Origin: an uncultured Collinsella sp.
GTDB taxonomy: Bacteria; Actinomycetota; Coriobacteriia; Coriobacteriales; Coriobacteriaceae
Length of the DNA stretch: 64,000 nt
Direction of reading: 5' to 3'
NCBI GenBank assembly: GCA_958443615.1
Contig: CAUCLI010000004.1
Span: forward strand, 62,001 to 126,000
Part shown: positions 34,713-42,126 of the stretch, piece after piece
Numbering within the stretch: the stretch's first letter is position 1
How the letters are laid out: every line of letters begins with the position of its first letter
Translations under genes and position numbers: made by a program
Notes under the pieces: model-generated
Told to the model about the DNA's origin: nothing
The model's input: only the letters and a program-made list of their open reading frames with translations
Database searches by the model: none

Positions 34713-35306
34713 CTATCCCGAAACAAGCTCGAATAGCACGCCGACCATAAGGCAGGCGATGGCGACGAACAGCACGGTGAGCTCGGTCCGATGGCTTTGA
34801 ATCACGCTCCGTGGTTTCGCCCCGCACTCGATATCCCCCATCAGATAGTCGGCGATCTGCTGGTTGGTACTCAATTGATGCTTGCGGTAAATGATGCCCA
34901 TCCGAACGACGACCGCGACCAGGCCAGCCAAAATGATGAGATACGAAATGACGGCCGGCACATCTGGAACGGGTCTCTCGACCTCGTCCATCACCATGCG
35001 AAATGCACCGGAGATGAGCAAGAGGAATATCAGCGCATAATTCAGCAGGACGAGTTCCCGCCGATCAGCAGAAACGCTCCGCACGATCTCGTGCCCGGCG
35101 CCACCGACAAGGCCGTCCACCGAGATGCCAAACGTTTCAGCGAGGTAGATCAGGCTCTGGATGTCGGGCAGGGTCTTGCCCGTCTCCCAATTCGAGATGG
35201 TCTGCCGCGAAACCATGCACGCCCGCGCCAGCGCCTCTTGCGACATGCCGAGCCGCTCGCGCTGCTCGCGGATGCTGGCACCAATACCCGTGTTGCCCGC
35301 TGTCAT
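34713..35306 (-). CDS. XRE-type HTH regulator with C-terminal membrane spans
   Basis: A 197-aa protein. Residues 9-65 form a helix-turn-helix domain: IREQRERLGMSQEALARA, then the recognition helix SRQTISNWETGKTLPDI. The C-terminal half has three hydrophobic segments at about 87-103, 118-138 and 173-193. Such membrane-linked XRE regulators are common in Firmicutes and Coriobacteria, where they often act next to transporters or stress genes. AGGAGG precedes the ATG. Neighbours are tgt and a small unknown gene, which do not reveal its target. Confidence 0.85.
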   Translation of the reverse strand: MTAGNTGIGASIREQRERLGMSQEALARACMVSRQTISNWETGKTLPDIQSLIYLAETFGISVDGLVGGAGHEIVRSVSADRRELVLLNYALIFLLLISGAFRMVMDEVERPVPDVPAVISYLIILAGLVAVVVRMGIIYRKHQLSTNQQIADYLMGDIECGAKPRSVIQSHRTELTVLFVAIACLMVGVLFELVSG

Positions 35307-35397
35307 GGCCCCTCCTCTGACGGCGCTTCCGTTGCCTCCACGTTAGCGGCACACATGGGATTTGTCTGTCCAAACCCTTTTACATCTGGCGTTTTTC

Positions 35398-35856
35398 CTA
35401 TTCCGCGCCAGGCAGGCCGTTGCCCGGTCCGCGATGGGGGCGCCTGAGCGCGAGGAGTTGATCGCGCACTTGCTCGCACTGGGCGATCGCCTGCGCCACG
35501 CGATCTTGGGATTCAATGATGCGCTGCTGAACCATGGCGTCCATGAAGGCGTTGTCGAACAGCCAGTCGGCGGCGAGGAGAAAGTCTCCGACATCGGGGC
35601 CGAGCCCGGCGAAGCCCCGGACGTCGTTCAGCTCGTCCGCCAGGCGCGCCAACGCCGTTTGGGCTGAAGCGAGATGGTGCTGTGCGGCTTGCATCTTGTC
35701 GTGCTTGAGCAGCGACGTGAGAAAACCGCCGCCGAAGATGTCGAACCACCCCCAATTGCCGGCGCTCTTCAGGTCGCGCGCCGCGGCGTCGAGGCAGCCC
35801 AATGCGTCCTCGACCGCGGCAAGCGCCTCGTCGATCTCGATTTCCTGACGCTCCAT
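35398..35856 (-). CDS. Conserved hypothetical protein with GNWGWFDIFGGG block
   Basis: A 152-aa soluble, acidic protein with no signal or membrane span. The central block AGNWGWFDIFGGGFLTSLLK (about 32-51) is strongly patterned and looks like a conserved motif I have seen in unnamed Gram-positive proteins. The flanks are helical, with ALAAVEDALGCLDAAARDL before and a long alanine/glutamine-rich helix after. A second aromatic cluster, DFLLAADWLFDNAFMDAMV, lies near 90-108. AAAGGAA precedes the ATG. It sits beside the HTH gene on the same strand, 91 bases upstream, so the two may be cotranscribed. No function can be assigned. Confidence 0.75.
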   Translation of the reverse strand: MERQEIEIDEALAAVEDALGCLDAAARDLKSAGNWGWFDIFGGGFLTSLLKHDKMQAAQHHLASAQTALARLADELNDVRGFAGLGPDVGDFLLAADWLFDNAFMDAMVQQRIIESQDRVAQAIAQCEQVRDQLLALRRPHRGPGNGLPGAE

Positions 35857-36031
35857 TGTCTTCCTTTCCGGGTCGGTCGCTCAATTCTACCCGCTGCGAA
35901 CCCGCTGGAGCTTCCAAATAAGCCGATGGAAAGCAGTGGATGGCAACTTCGCGCGCACTGGCGGATCGGCCGACCGGCGCCGGGCGCGCCCGCCAGCCGA
36001 GAGCATCCGGAATGGACGGGAAACGAAGCAA

Positions 36032-36165
36032 GTTGAGGTTTTTCGTATCGTAATCGAGGAGATTGGAAGTAGAGGACATCATTCCAAGTGAACGACCTGC
36101 GGAGATTCGGAATCAGAGGGCGCCCCTACTTCATGAAACTGGATTTCGATACGAAAAAGCTCAAC
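36032..36165. repeat. Long imperfect inverted repeat, MITE-like
   Basis: The left arm (about 36032-36073) contains GTTGAGGTTTTTCGTATCG and then GAAGTAGAGG. The right arm (about 36125-36165) reads as the complement with GTTGAGCTTTTTCGTATCG and GAAGTAGGGG. Roughly 40 bases per arm align with a handful of mismatches around a 50-base centre. Base composition is lower in GC than the flanks. It could be a small non-autonomous mobile element or a decayed one; no target duplication is clear. Confidence 0.55.
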
Positions 36166-36243
36166 AAGACGATCGATTGACGGCGCCAAAGCCGTTTCAG
36201 CCATGAGAAAACGACTCGCACCTTCGTCCTAAGCCATGCAGAA

Positions 36244-36287
36244 GCCTCCCATTCCCGGGCTTTCGCCTCTTGCCGGGAATGGGAGGC
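36244..36287. repeat. Perfect 15-bp intergenic hairpin
   Basis: GCCTCCCATTCCCGG at 36244-36258 faces CCGGGAATGGGAGGC at 36273-36287 across a 14-base loop. No U-tract follows on either strand. The TCCCATTCCC stretch resembles the arm of the hairpin at 33271. Confidence 0.65.
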
Positions 36288-36474
36288 CAAACGTGAGCAC
36301 ACTCAACCTGATCGCACGCCGAACCAATCGCCTCAAGCCGATGGCGCATTGAGCACGCCGATGAAAACGGAGGCGGCGCTCCACTTCCGCCCAACCACGG
36401 GTGGATGCCCTTGGCACCGCCCGCCCGCCGAAAGCAGCCGCGTCGGCGACGTCGAACCGTCGTTCGCTGTGACC

Positions 36475-37275
36475 TTACGGGCGCTGGCCCATACCGCCCT
36501 CGAGCGTGAGGGTCTCGCCGTTCATGTACTTGAAGTCGGGACCGCAGAGCTGGACGACGACGCGCCCGATCTCGGTCTCGACATCACCGTAGTGGCCCGC
36601 CGGCGGCATGTGGACGTTGGCCTCGAAGGCCTCGGGATACGCGTTCTGGAAGTTCTCCAGCTGGGCGGTCCAGGCGAGCGGACAGACGATGTTGACGTTG
36701 ACGCCGTCCTTGCCCCATTCATTCGCGGCGACGCGGGTCAGGCCGCGGATTCCCTCCTTGGCGGCGGCGTAGGAGCATTGGCCGTAATTGCCGAACAGGC
36801 CGGCGCCGGAGGCGAAGTTCACCACGGACCCCTTGGTCTCCTTGAGATGGGGGTAGCATTTCTGCATGTACAGGAAGGTGGCGTACAGACCGGAGTACAA
36901 TGCGAGGTCGAACTGCTCCATGGTGTGGTCGGCAATGGTGACGCCGGAGGCGGACGCCTGGGCGTTGTTCACGAGCGCGTCGATGCGGCCGAACTTCGCG
37001 ATGGCCTCGTCGACGACATGCTGCACGACCGCCTCGTTGTCCTGGCCGGCGGAGACATCGGCCTGGACCGGAAGGACCTCGATGCCGTACTCGGCCTCGA
37101 GCGACTCCTTGGCGGCCTCGAGCTTGGCCACGTTGCGACCGGTGATGACGAGGTTCGCCCCCTCCTTGGCGAATGCGATGTCGATGCCGTAGCCGATGGA
37201 GCCGGCGGAGCCATCCTGAAGGGTGGCCTTACCGCCGCCAGTGACGATAACGGTCTTACCGGTGAAAAGTCCCAT
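36475..37275 (-). CDS. Short-chain dehydrogenase/reductase (SDR)
   Basis: A 266-aa classical SDR. The catalytic residues are present: Ser in VNFASGAG, Tyr and Lys in CSYAAAKEG, and Asn in VNNAQAS. The cofactor loop is unusual: VIVTGGG is followed by about 11 extra residues (KATLQDGSAGS) before IGYGIDIAF, so the TGxxxGxG motif is expanded. VITGRNVAKLE with Arg after the second strand suggests NADP(H). The end GGMGQRP is typical of the family. AGAGGAG precedes the ATG at 37275; a longer frame upstream is spurious. The substrate is unknown. Gut Coriobacteria carry SDRs for steroids, but nothing here shows that. Confidence 0.85.
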   Translation of the reverse strand: MGLFTGKTVIVTGGGKATLQDGSAGSIGYGIDIAFAKEGANLVITGRNVAKLEAAKESLEAEYGIEVLPVQADVSAGQDNEAVVQHVVDEAIAKFGRIDALVNNAQASASGVTIADHTMEQFDLALYSGLYATFLYMQKCYPHLKETKGSVVNFASGAGLFGNYGQCSYAAAKEGIRGLTRVAANEWGKDGVNVNIVCPLAWTAQLENFQNAYPEAFEANVHMPPAGHYGDVETEIGRVVVQLCGPDFKYMNGETLTLEGGMGQRP

Positions 37276-37505
37276 GGTGCTCTCCTCTCGAAAACACGGC
37301 GCAAAGTGCCGCGGGCGCACGCGCGATTCGCGTGTCATATGCCACCATGAAACGCTAGCGCAACGCGACGAGGGCGAGGCGCATTCGAGGGGAAAGGTCC
37401 GCAAACGGGCGCAGGCGCTCGGCAGATGGGGCCAGCGGGCCCCGCGAAGTCCCGCCAAAGCCGTATCATAGACGTCGACGAACATATCCGCGACAAGGAG
37501 GGGCC

Positions 37506-38900
37506 ATGAACGAAGAGGATCAGACGCGCGATTTCGACGGCTCGCACATCGACCGCCCCGAAGACGCCCCGGCAGATGAGCAGGCGGGCAAGCTCCCGTC
37601 TTTCCTGGAACATCATGCGCGAAAGCGCGCCGACATCGAATCCGATGCGATGGATAACGCCGGCACCGACACCCCCTCGGAATGCGTTCCCACGGGAGAG
37701 CCCTCCCAAACCGCCGAAGAATCCGATCGGGGCGACGAAAACGCCATCTCGAATGCGGCAGCAAACATCGGGTCGTTCTTCTCCGATGGCATCGCCAGCG
37801 TCAAGGCGATGAGCGCGGCACGGCGCGCGCACGCCGAGGCACGAGAAGAGTTCAATAAGCTCGAGAACACCATCGATGACCGCGAACGGGAACTCGAGCA
37901 TCGCCGCGATGTGGCGCGTCGATACGCCGACATCCTCGAAGAGCAGGGCTCCAGGAAAGCCGCCGCCGAACAGGCGGCGCGCGAGGCGGAGACGCGCAGG
38001 GAAGACATGACGGCGCGGGCAGATGAACTCAAACGAGAGCTCAAGCAGATGAGCGACGAGGATGCCACGACGGAGAAACGCCTGAAGACGGCCCTGGACG
38101 CCGCCGCAGATAAGGAAAGGTCCGCCCGGGAATCCGGACGCCGTCTGCAAAACAGGCTCGATGACGCAAAAAGCGACCTCGAACGCCTCGAGGAGGAACG
38201 GCGCGCGAGCCTACTCGCAGCCGAACAGGCGATTTCAAGCGCCCAGGCCCACCTCGATGCGCTGAATGCCGAATATGCCGATCTGCAGCGCAACCCTTCG
38301 GCAAATTCCGCGGGTTATTCCGTCAGATCTCGAGAACTCGAGCTTGAGATTTCAGATGCCGCGGCGGCGCTGCGCGATGCGCGTGAAAACCTCCCCGTCA
38401 TCGATCGCGAGACGCAGCGCGAAATCGACGAGGCCCTGCGTGCGATAGACGATGCGCAAAAGCCCATCCCCGTCGCGAAGGCGTCATTCGAGGAAGTCGC
38501 GGCGGCGGCCGATCGCGCGCGCGAGGCACATGCGGCGGCGAGGGAGGACGCCGAGAAACGCCAGAAAGAGCTGCGCGGGCGAATCGCCGATGAGACCAAG
38601 GCCGCGAAGGAGCAAGATCGCGAGCGCGAGATGAAGATGAATGAGGCGGCGGATGCGCAGGCCCTCATCGACGAGGCGGAGGACATCCATGCCCACCCCG
38701 AGGTGACGGAGGCGATCCACCGCGCCCTTGAGGCCGATCGAGCCGAGCTCGAAGATCGCCGGGAAGAGGTAAACGCCCTTGCCGCGGAGGAGCACTCGAT
38801 CCGCGAGAAGACGCGCGAGCCTCGCCTCAGGTTCATCACCGCGATCGCAGCCGCGTTGCTCGTCATCGCGCTGCTGCTCGCGTGGATGCTGCTCACGTAG
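37506..38900 (+). CDS. Tail-anchored coiled-coil protein
   Basis: A 464-aa protein of unknown function. Residues 1-90 are acidic and probably disordered. Residues 100-440 are a long run of Glu/Arg/Ala-rich helix with heptad character (for example DDRERELEHRRDVARRYAD), broken near 258-270 by NPSANSAGYS. The last 20 residues, FITAIAAALLVIALLLAWML, form a single membrane span right at the C terminus, so the rod should project into the cytoplasm from the membrane. AAGGAGG precedes the ATG, and a strong terminator follows. It resembles no enzyme. Scaffold, division-related or envelope roles are guesses. Confidence 0.8.
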   Translation: MNEEDQTRDFDGSHIDRPEDAPADEQAGKLPSFLEHHARKRADIESDAMDNAGTDTPSECVPTGEPSQTAEESDRGDENAISNAAANIGSFFSDGIASVKAMSAARRAHAEAREEFNKLENTIDDRERELEHRRDVARRYADILEEQGSRKAAAEQAAREAETRREDMTARADELKRELKQMSDEDATTEKRLKTALDAAADKERSARESGRRLQNRLDDAKSDLERLEEERRASLLAAEQAISSAQAHLDALNAEYADLQRNPSANSAGYSVRSRELELEISDAAAALRDARENLPVIDRETQREIDEALRAIDDAQKPIPVAKASFEEVAAAADRAREAHAAAREDAEKRQKELRGRIADETKAAKEQDREREMKMNEAADAQALIDEAEDIHAHPEVTEAIHRALEADRAELEDRREEVNALAAEEHSIREKTREPRLRFITAIAAALLVIALLLAWMLLT

Positions 38901-38924
38901 AGGCACGGACCCTTTGACGCAAAC

Positions 38925-38965
38925 AAAGGCGGCGGCACCGCTCCTCGCGATGCCGCCGCCTTTTC
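38925..38965 (+). terminator. Terminator of the coiled-coil protein gene
   Basis: AAAGGCGGCGGCA pairs perfectly with TGCCGCCGCCTTT across a 13-base loop and is followed by a short T-run (TTTTC), 25 bases past the stop. Confidence 0.9.
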
Positions 38966-39338
38966 AAATCCTACGGTGGACTCGCCCACTTTCTCTTACC
39001 GCTGGAATGGGGCTATCCAATTAATCGAGCCCGCCGGTGCGTTCCCTCTCAGATCGTCCTACCAACCAACCGGTGGAACCAAAGAGCGGCACGAGCGCTC
39101 GCTTTTCGCATCTAACCGATCTCGGTGTCGCAAGCGGCGGGCCCGAAAGCTGCTATATCTTCAAAACCCATCGGACACACCTCCCGTCTCGGTCGCGGTA
39201 ACGTTGCGACTCTTTTAGTACACCCCGCTTATGCCCTGAGATGCGCTGGTATTTCATATCTGACGCCACTCGACCGCAAACGGTATATTTTCCTCCGCAA
39301 GCGGTGCACATGCATATAAATCGCCAGTAAGATGCGGA
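38966..39338. other. Unassigned convergent intergenic region
   Basis: A 373-base gap after the coiled-coil gene and after queA on the other strand. It is lower in GC, with patches such as CGGTATATTTTCC and CATATAAAT near the right end. Two tiny minus-strand frames are visible: MGFEDIAAFGPAACDTEIG, starting near 39172 behind GGGAGGTG, and MRKASARAALWFHRLVGRTI directly after its stop. Their coding status is unproven. I see no tRNA or known RNA gene. Confidence 0.35.
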
Positions 39339-40565
39339 TTACTCGATGAGCATCGCATCGCCGAAGCTGAAGAATCGGTACTTCTCGCGCACCGCCTCCT
39401 CATAGGCGTCGATGACCTGGTCGCGCGTGGCGAGCGCTGAGACGAGCATCATCAGCGTCGAGCGCGGCACGTGGAAATTCGTGATGAGCGCGTCGACCAC
39501 ATGGAAGGTCGACCCCGGCATGAGGTAGAGGTTGGTGGTGGCGTCCTCGCGCACCGTGATGTCACCCTTGCCGGAGACGTCCGCGCCATCCGCGCGGCCC
39601 TCGAATCCACGCGCCGTGACGGCGGGGGCGCTTACGGGCGCCTCGGCGTCCCACGCGCTCTCGAGCGAGCGCACGGCGGTGGTGCCCACGGCGATCACGC
39701 GGCGACCGGCTGCCTTGGTGGCGCGCACGGCCTCGACGACCTCGGCGGGCACGTGATAGCGCTCGGTGTGCATGACGTGCTCGGTGGGATCGTCCTCCTC
39801 CACCAGGCGGAACGTGTCGATGCCCACCTCGAGCTCCACGGCGGCCCAGCCGCATCCCTTGTCCTTGATGCGCTGGATGAGCTCGGGAGTGAAATGCAGG
39901 CCCGCGGTGGGGGCGGCCGCGGAGTGCTCCTCGCTCATGGCGTAGACGGTCTGGTACTTCTCAGGGTCGCCCTCGTAGCTCGTGATATAGGGCGGCAGCG
40001 GAACGTGCCCGGCCGCATGGATGGCCTCGTCGAGAGTGCGCGGCGCACCGCCCGCGCCCTCACCCACGGGCTCGAAGCGCACCAGGCGCCCTCCCTTGGA
40101 ATCATCCACGAAGTCGACGATCTCGGCGGTGAGCACGACGGGCGAGCCCTCCGGCGCGAGCAGCCCTCCGGCGCGATATTCCACAACGTTGCCCGGCTTG
40201 AGGCGCTTGCCGGGGTTCACCAGGCACTCCCACACATGGCCGAGCGGATCGACGTCCTCGCGACGGCGGAGCAGCAGCGTCTCGGCCACGCCGCCCGTGG
40301 GCTTCCTGCCGATCAAGCGGGCGGGCATGACGCGCGTCTGGTTGGCGACCAGCAAGTCGCCGGGTTCCAGGTAGTCGATGATGTCATAGAAGTGGCGATG
40401 CTCGACGGAACCGCCGTGCTCGAGCGCCACGGCGTCCCCGGCACGGGGCACCCCCCCTTCGAGTTCGCGGTTGAGCACCAGCAGGCGGCAGGAATCGCGC
40501 GGCTCGGCGGGGGCCTGGGCGATCAGCTCGTCGGGAAGGTCGTAATCGAAATCATCGGTGCGCAT
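39339..40565 (-). CDS. queA: S-adenosylmethionine:tRNA ribosyltransferase-isomerase
   Basis: Transfers and isomerises the ribosyl part of SAM to preQ1 in tRNA, making epoxyqueuosine; 408 aa, longer than the usual 340-360. Family blocks are FDYDLPDELIAQAPAEPRDS (5-24), LLVANQTRVMPARLIGRK, AAPTAGLHFT and the C-terminal TNFHVPRSTLMMLVSAL. Two inserts account for the length: GGVPRAGDAVALEHGGS near 40, and a segment near 300-330 rich in Gly and Asp. The ATG at 40565 is preceded by AAAGGCGG. It lies upstream of tgt by several genes and next to queH. Confidence 0.95.
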   Translation of the reverse strand: MRTDDFDYDLPDELIAQAPAEPRDSCRLLVLNRELEGGVPRAGDAVALEHGGSVEHRHFYDIIDYLEPGDLLVANQTRVMPARLIGRKPTGGVAETLLLRRREDVDPLGHVWECLVNPGKRLKPGNVVEYRAGGLLAPEGSPVVLTAEIVDFVDDSKGGRLVRFEPVGEGAGGAPRTLDEAIHAAGHVPLPPYITSYEGDPEKYQTVYAMSEEHSAAAPTAGLHFTPELIQRIKDKGCGWAAVELEVGIDTFRLVEEDDPTEHVMHTERYHVPAEVVEAVRATKAAGRRVIAVGTTAVRSLESAWDAEAPVSAPAVTARGFEGRADGADVSGKGDITVREDATTNLYLMPGSTFHVVDALITNFHVPRSTLMMLVSALATRDQVIDAYEEAVREKYRFFSFGDAMLIE

Positions 40566-40641
40566 GGCGCCGCCTTTCATGCAAGGGGTCGAATACCCTG
40601 ATTATCGAACAGCCGTCCATGATAGCGCAGCTCAGCCGCCC

Positions 40642-41238
40642 CTACCCGTTGGATGCGGACCGACGCGCCTTCTGCGCTTTTCGCTCATCGCGCAGGCGGG
40701 CGCGATCGAGTGCGGCCTCGGCGGCGGAGAAACGGCACCCGCAGTAATTCTGCCGGTACATGCCCAGCTCTCGCGACCGGGCAGTCGCCTGCGGGTACCA
40801 CGGGCGGAAATCCCGTATGACCGGGGACAGCCCATGCCGTCGGGCGAGCTTCTCCAAAACGTCGTTGCAGGTCTCGAACAGCTGATACGGGGACACGGCG
40901 AGCGTCGTGCCGATATGGGTGAACCCCTCGCGCTCGGCGACACGACAGGCCTCGGATAGGCGCAGGGCATAGCACGCTCGGCACCGGCGCTGGCGATCCG
41001 CACCCAGCAAAGCGACCGATGCGTCCCAACGCTCGCGGTCATCCGCCGCCTCGATGAGCGGGATATCGTTGTCCGCAGCCCAGGCGCGCAACTCATCGAG
41101 CCTCTTGTCATGCTCCGCCATGGGTTGGATGTTGGGATTGGCCCAGCAGATCGTGGGCTCGAACCCCTCCACGACGAGCAGGCGCACCGGCTCGAGAGAA
41201 CATGGCGCGCAACATGCGTGCAGCAGCAGTCGCGTCAT
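40642..41238 (-). CDS. queH: Epoxyqueuosine reductase QueH
   Basis: Reduces epoxyqueuosine to queuosine in tRNA, the last step of the pathway; 198 aa. QueH (formerly DUF208) replaces the cobalamin enzyme QueG in many anaerobes. The N-terminal LLLHACCAPCS carries the double Cys and a third Cys, CRACYALRLSEAC holds further ligands, and NYCGCRFS lies near residue 170; these fit the Fe-S and iron sites of the family. GGAGGGAGG precedes the ATG. The start overlaps the stop of the upstream membrane gene by four bases (ATGA). Confidence 0.93.
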   Translation of the reverse strand: MTRLLLHACCAPCSLEPVRLLVVEGFEPTICWANPNIQPMAEHDKRLDELRAWAADNDIPLIEAADDRERWDASVALLGADRQRRCRACYALRLSEACRVAEREGFTHIGTTLAVSPYQLFETCNDVLEKLARRHGLSPVIRDFRPWYPQATARSRELGMYRQNYCGCRFSAAEAALDRARLRDERKAQKARRSASNG

Positions 41239-41975
41239 GGGCGCCTCCCTCCGTCGACGACGCTGAAACCGCTCGCTTCGCCCCTGGACCTTGCCGGGCG
41301 TGAGGCGGACGGGGAACGGGGCGCGCGGGGGCGGCGGCGCTCGTCCGCCCCGTAGAACACGACGCCCCATGCGGTGTCCTCGCAATAGGCGATGGCGGGG
41401 TCGGCGCGGATCGCCCTCACGTAACCCCAGTCGCCCGTGCACCCGGAGAGATGGATCGTCGCGATGACGATCGCCCACAACGGCCATTTGATGCCGATGC
41501 CGAGAACGGCGACCAGGAGGGTGACGACGACCGAGGGCGCGAGGGCGATGACGAGATAGGCGGCGCGGGGATACACCACGCCCTCGGCGCTCGCATAGAT
41601 CATGCCCATGTTGAGATTGGCGCCGAATTTGACCTGAGCGCCGGGCGGGGCGTAGTGCCTGAAGAACAACGCGTGAACGACCTCGTGGACGGCGAACGTC
41701 GCGGGGATGGCGATGAGCAGGGATATCCACCAACGCAGATCGACCCCGTGCTCGGGTCCCTCGACGCCCATCAGCCGATCGCCGAGGGACCCCATGACCG
41801 CCCCGAGCTCGAAGGGGGCCACGGGCGCCGCGAAAACCTCACGCAGCACCGTCATGGCGATTCCCCATGCCATGGCGACGGCGACCCCCGTGAACAGCAC
41901 CGCGACGGAATCGGTCCGCATGCGGGCCAGGAACGCCTCGTCTTCGCATAGGTGTATGTCAGCTATTTTCCTCAT
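41235..41975 (-). CDS. DUF3267-like membrane metalloprotease-type protein
   Basis: A 246-aa integral membrane protein. A zinc-type motif VHEVVHALFF (His97, His101) sits at the start of the third of about five hydrophobic segments. GANLNMGMIYASAEGVVYPRAAYL follows, as in DUF3267 proteins. The C-terminal 45 residues are polar and rich in Arg and Pro. I chose ATG 41975; it has no ribosome binding site, but TACACT lies seven bases upstream, which would suit a leaderless transcript. GTG at 42005 is the alternative. It overlaps queH by four bases, an odd partner for a tRNA enzyme. Confidence 0.7.
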   Translation of the reverse strand: MRKIADIHLCEDEAFLARMRTDSVAVLFTGVAVAMAWGIAMTVLREVFAAPVAPFELGAVMGSLGDRLMGVEGPEHGVDLRWWISLLIAIPATFAVHEVVHALFFRHYAPPGAQVKFGANLNMGMIYASAEGVVYPRAAYLVIALAPSVVVTLLVAVLGIGIKWPLWAIVIATIHLSGCTGDWGYVRAIRADPAIAYCEDTAWGVVFYGADERRRPRAPRSPSASRPARSRGEASGFSVVDGGRRP

Positions 41976-42126
41976 GCGACCAAGTGTAGCGCGTCGTGCC
42001 GACACCTGTGCGATAATGTGGGATTACTTCGGATAATGATCGAGATGACGCAACGCCGCGCCCGGACGCGGCGCCGCATCGCCTCGCACCGTCTCATCCA
42101 CCACGTAACCCGGAAGAAGGACGCAC

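Larger units (their letters stand above)
35857..36474. other. Gene-poor intergenic stretch with inverted repeats
   Basis: This 618-base region holds the long inverted repeat at 36032-36165 and the perfect hairpin at 36244-36287. A 31-codon frame from GTG 36088 to 36180 ending in MKLDFDTKKLNKTID is visible but overlaps the right arm of the inverted repeat and has no convincing ribosome binding site. Nothing else is supported. Confidence 0.5.

Noticed and set aside
36088..36180. A 31-codon frame ending MKLDFDTKKLNKTID
   Set aside because: It lies within the inverted repeat, starts at a GTG without a ribosome binding site, and its mirrored partner shows the coding look comes from the repeat.
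39061..39115. GGTGGAACC followed by an AGAGCG...CGCTCGCTTTT stem, suggestive of a T-box riboswitch
   Set aside because: No T-box specifier or stem I features are visible, the conserved GGTGGNACCGCG is incomplete, and no plus-strand gene follows for 3 kb.
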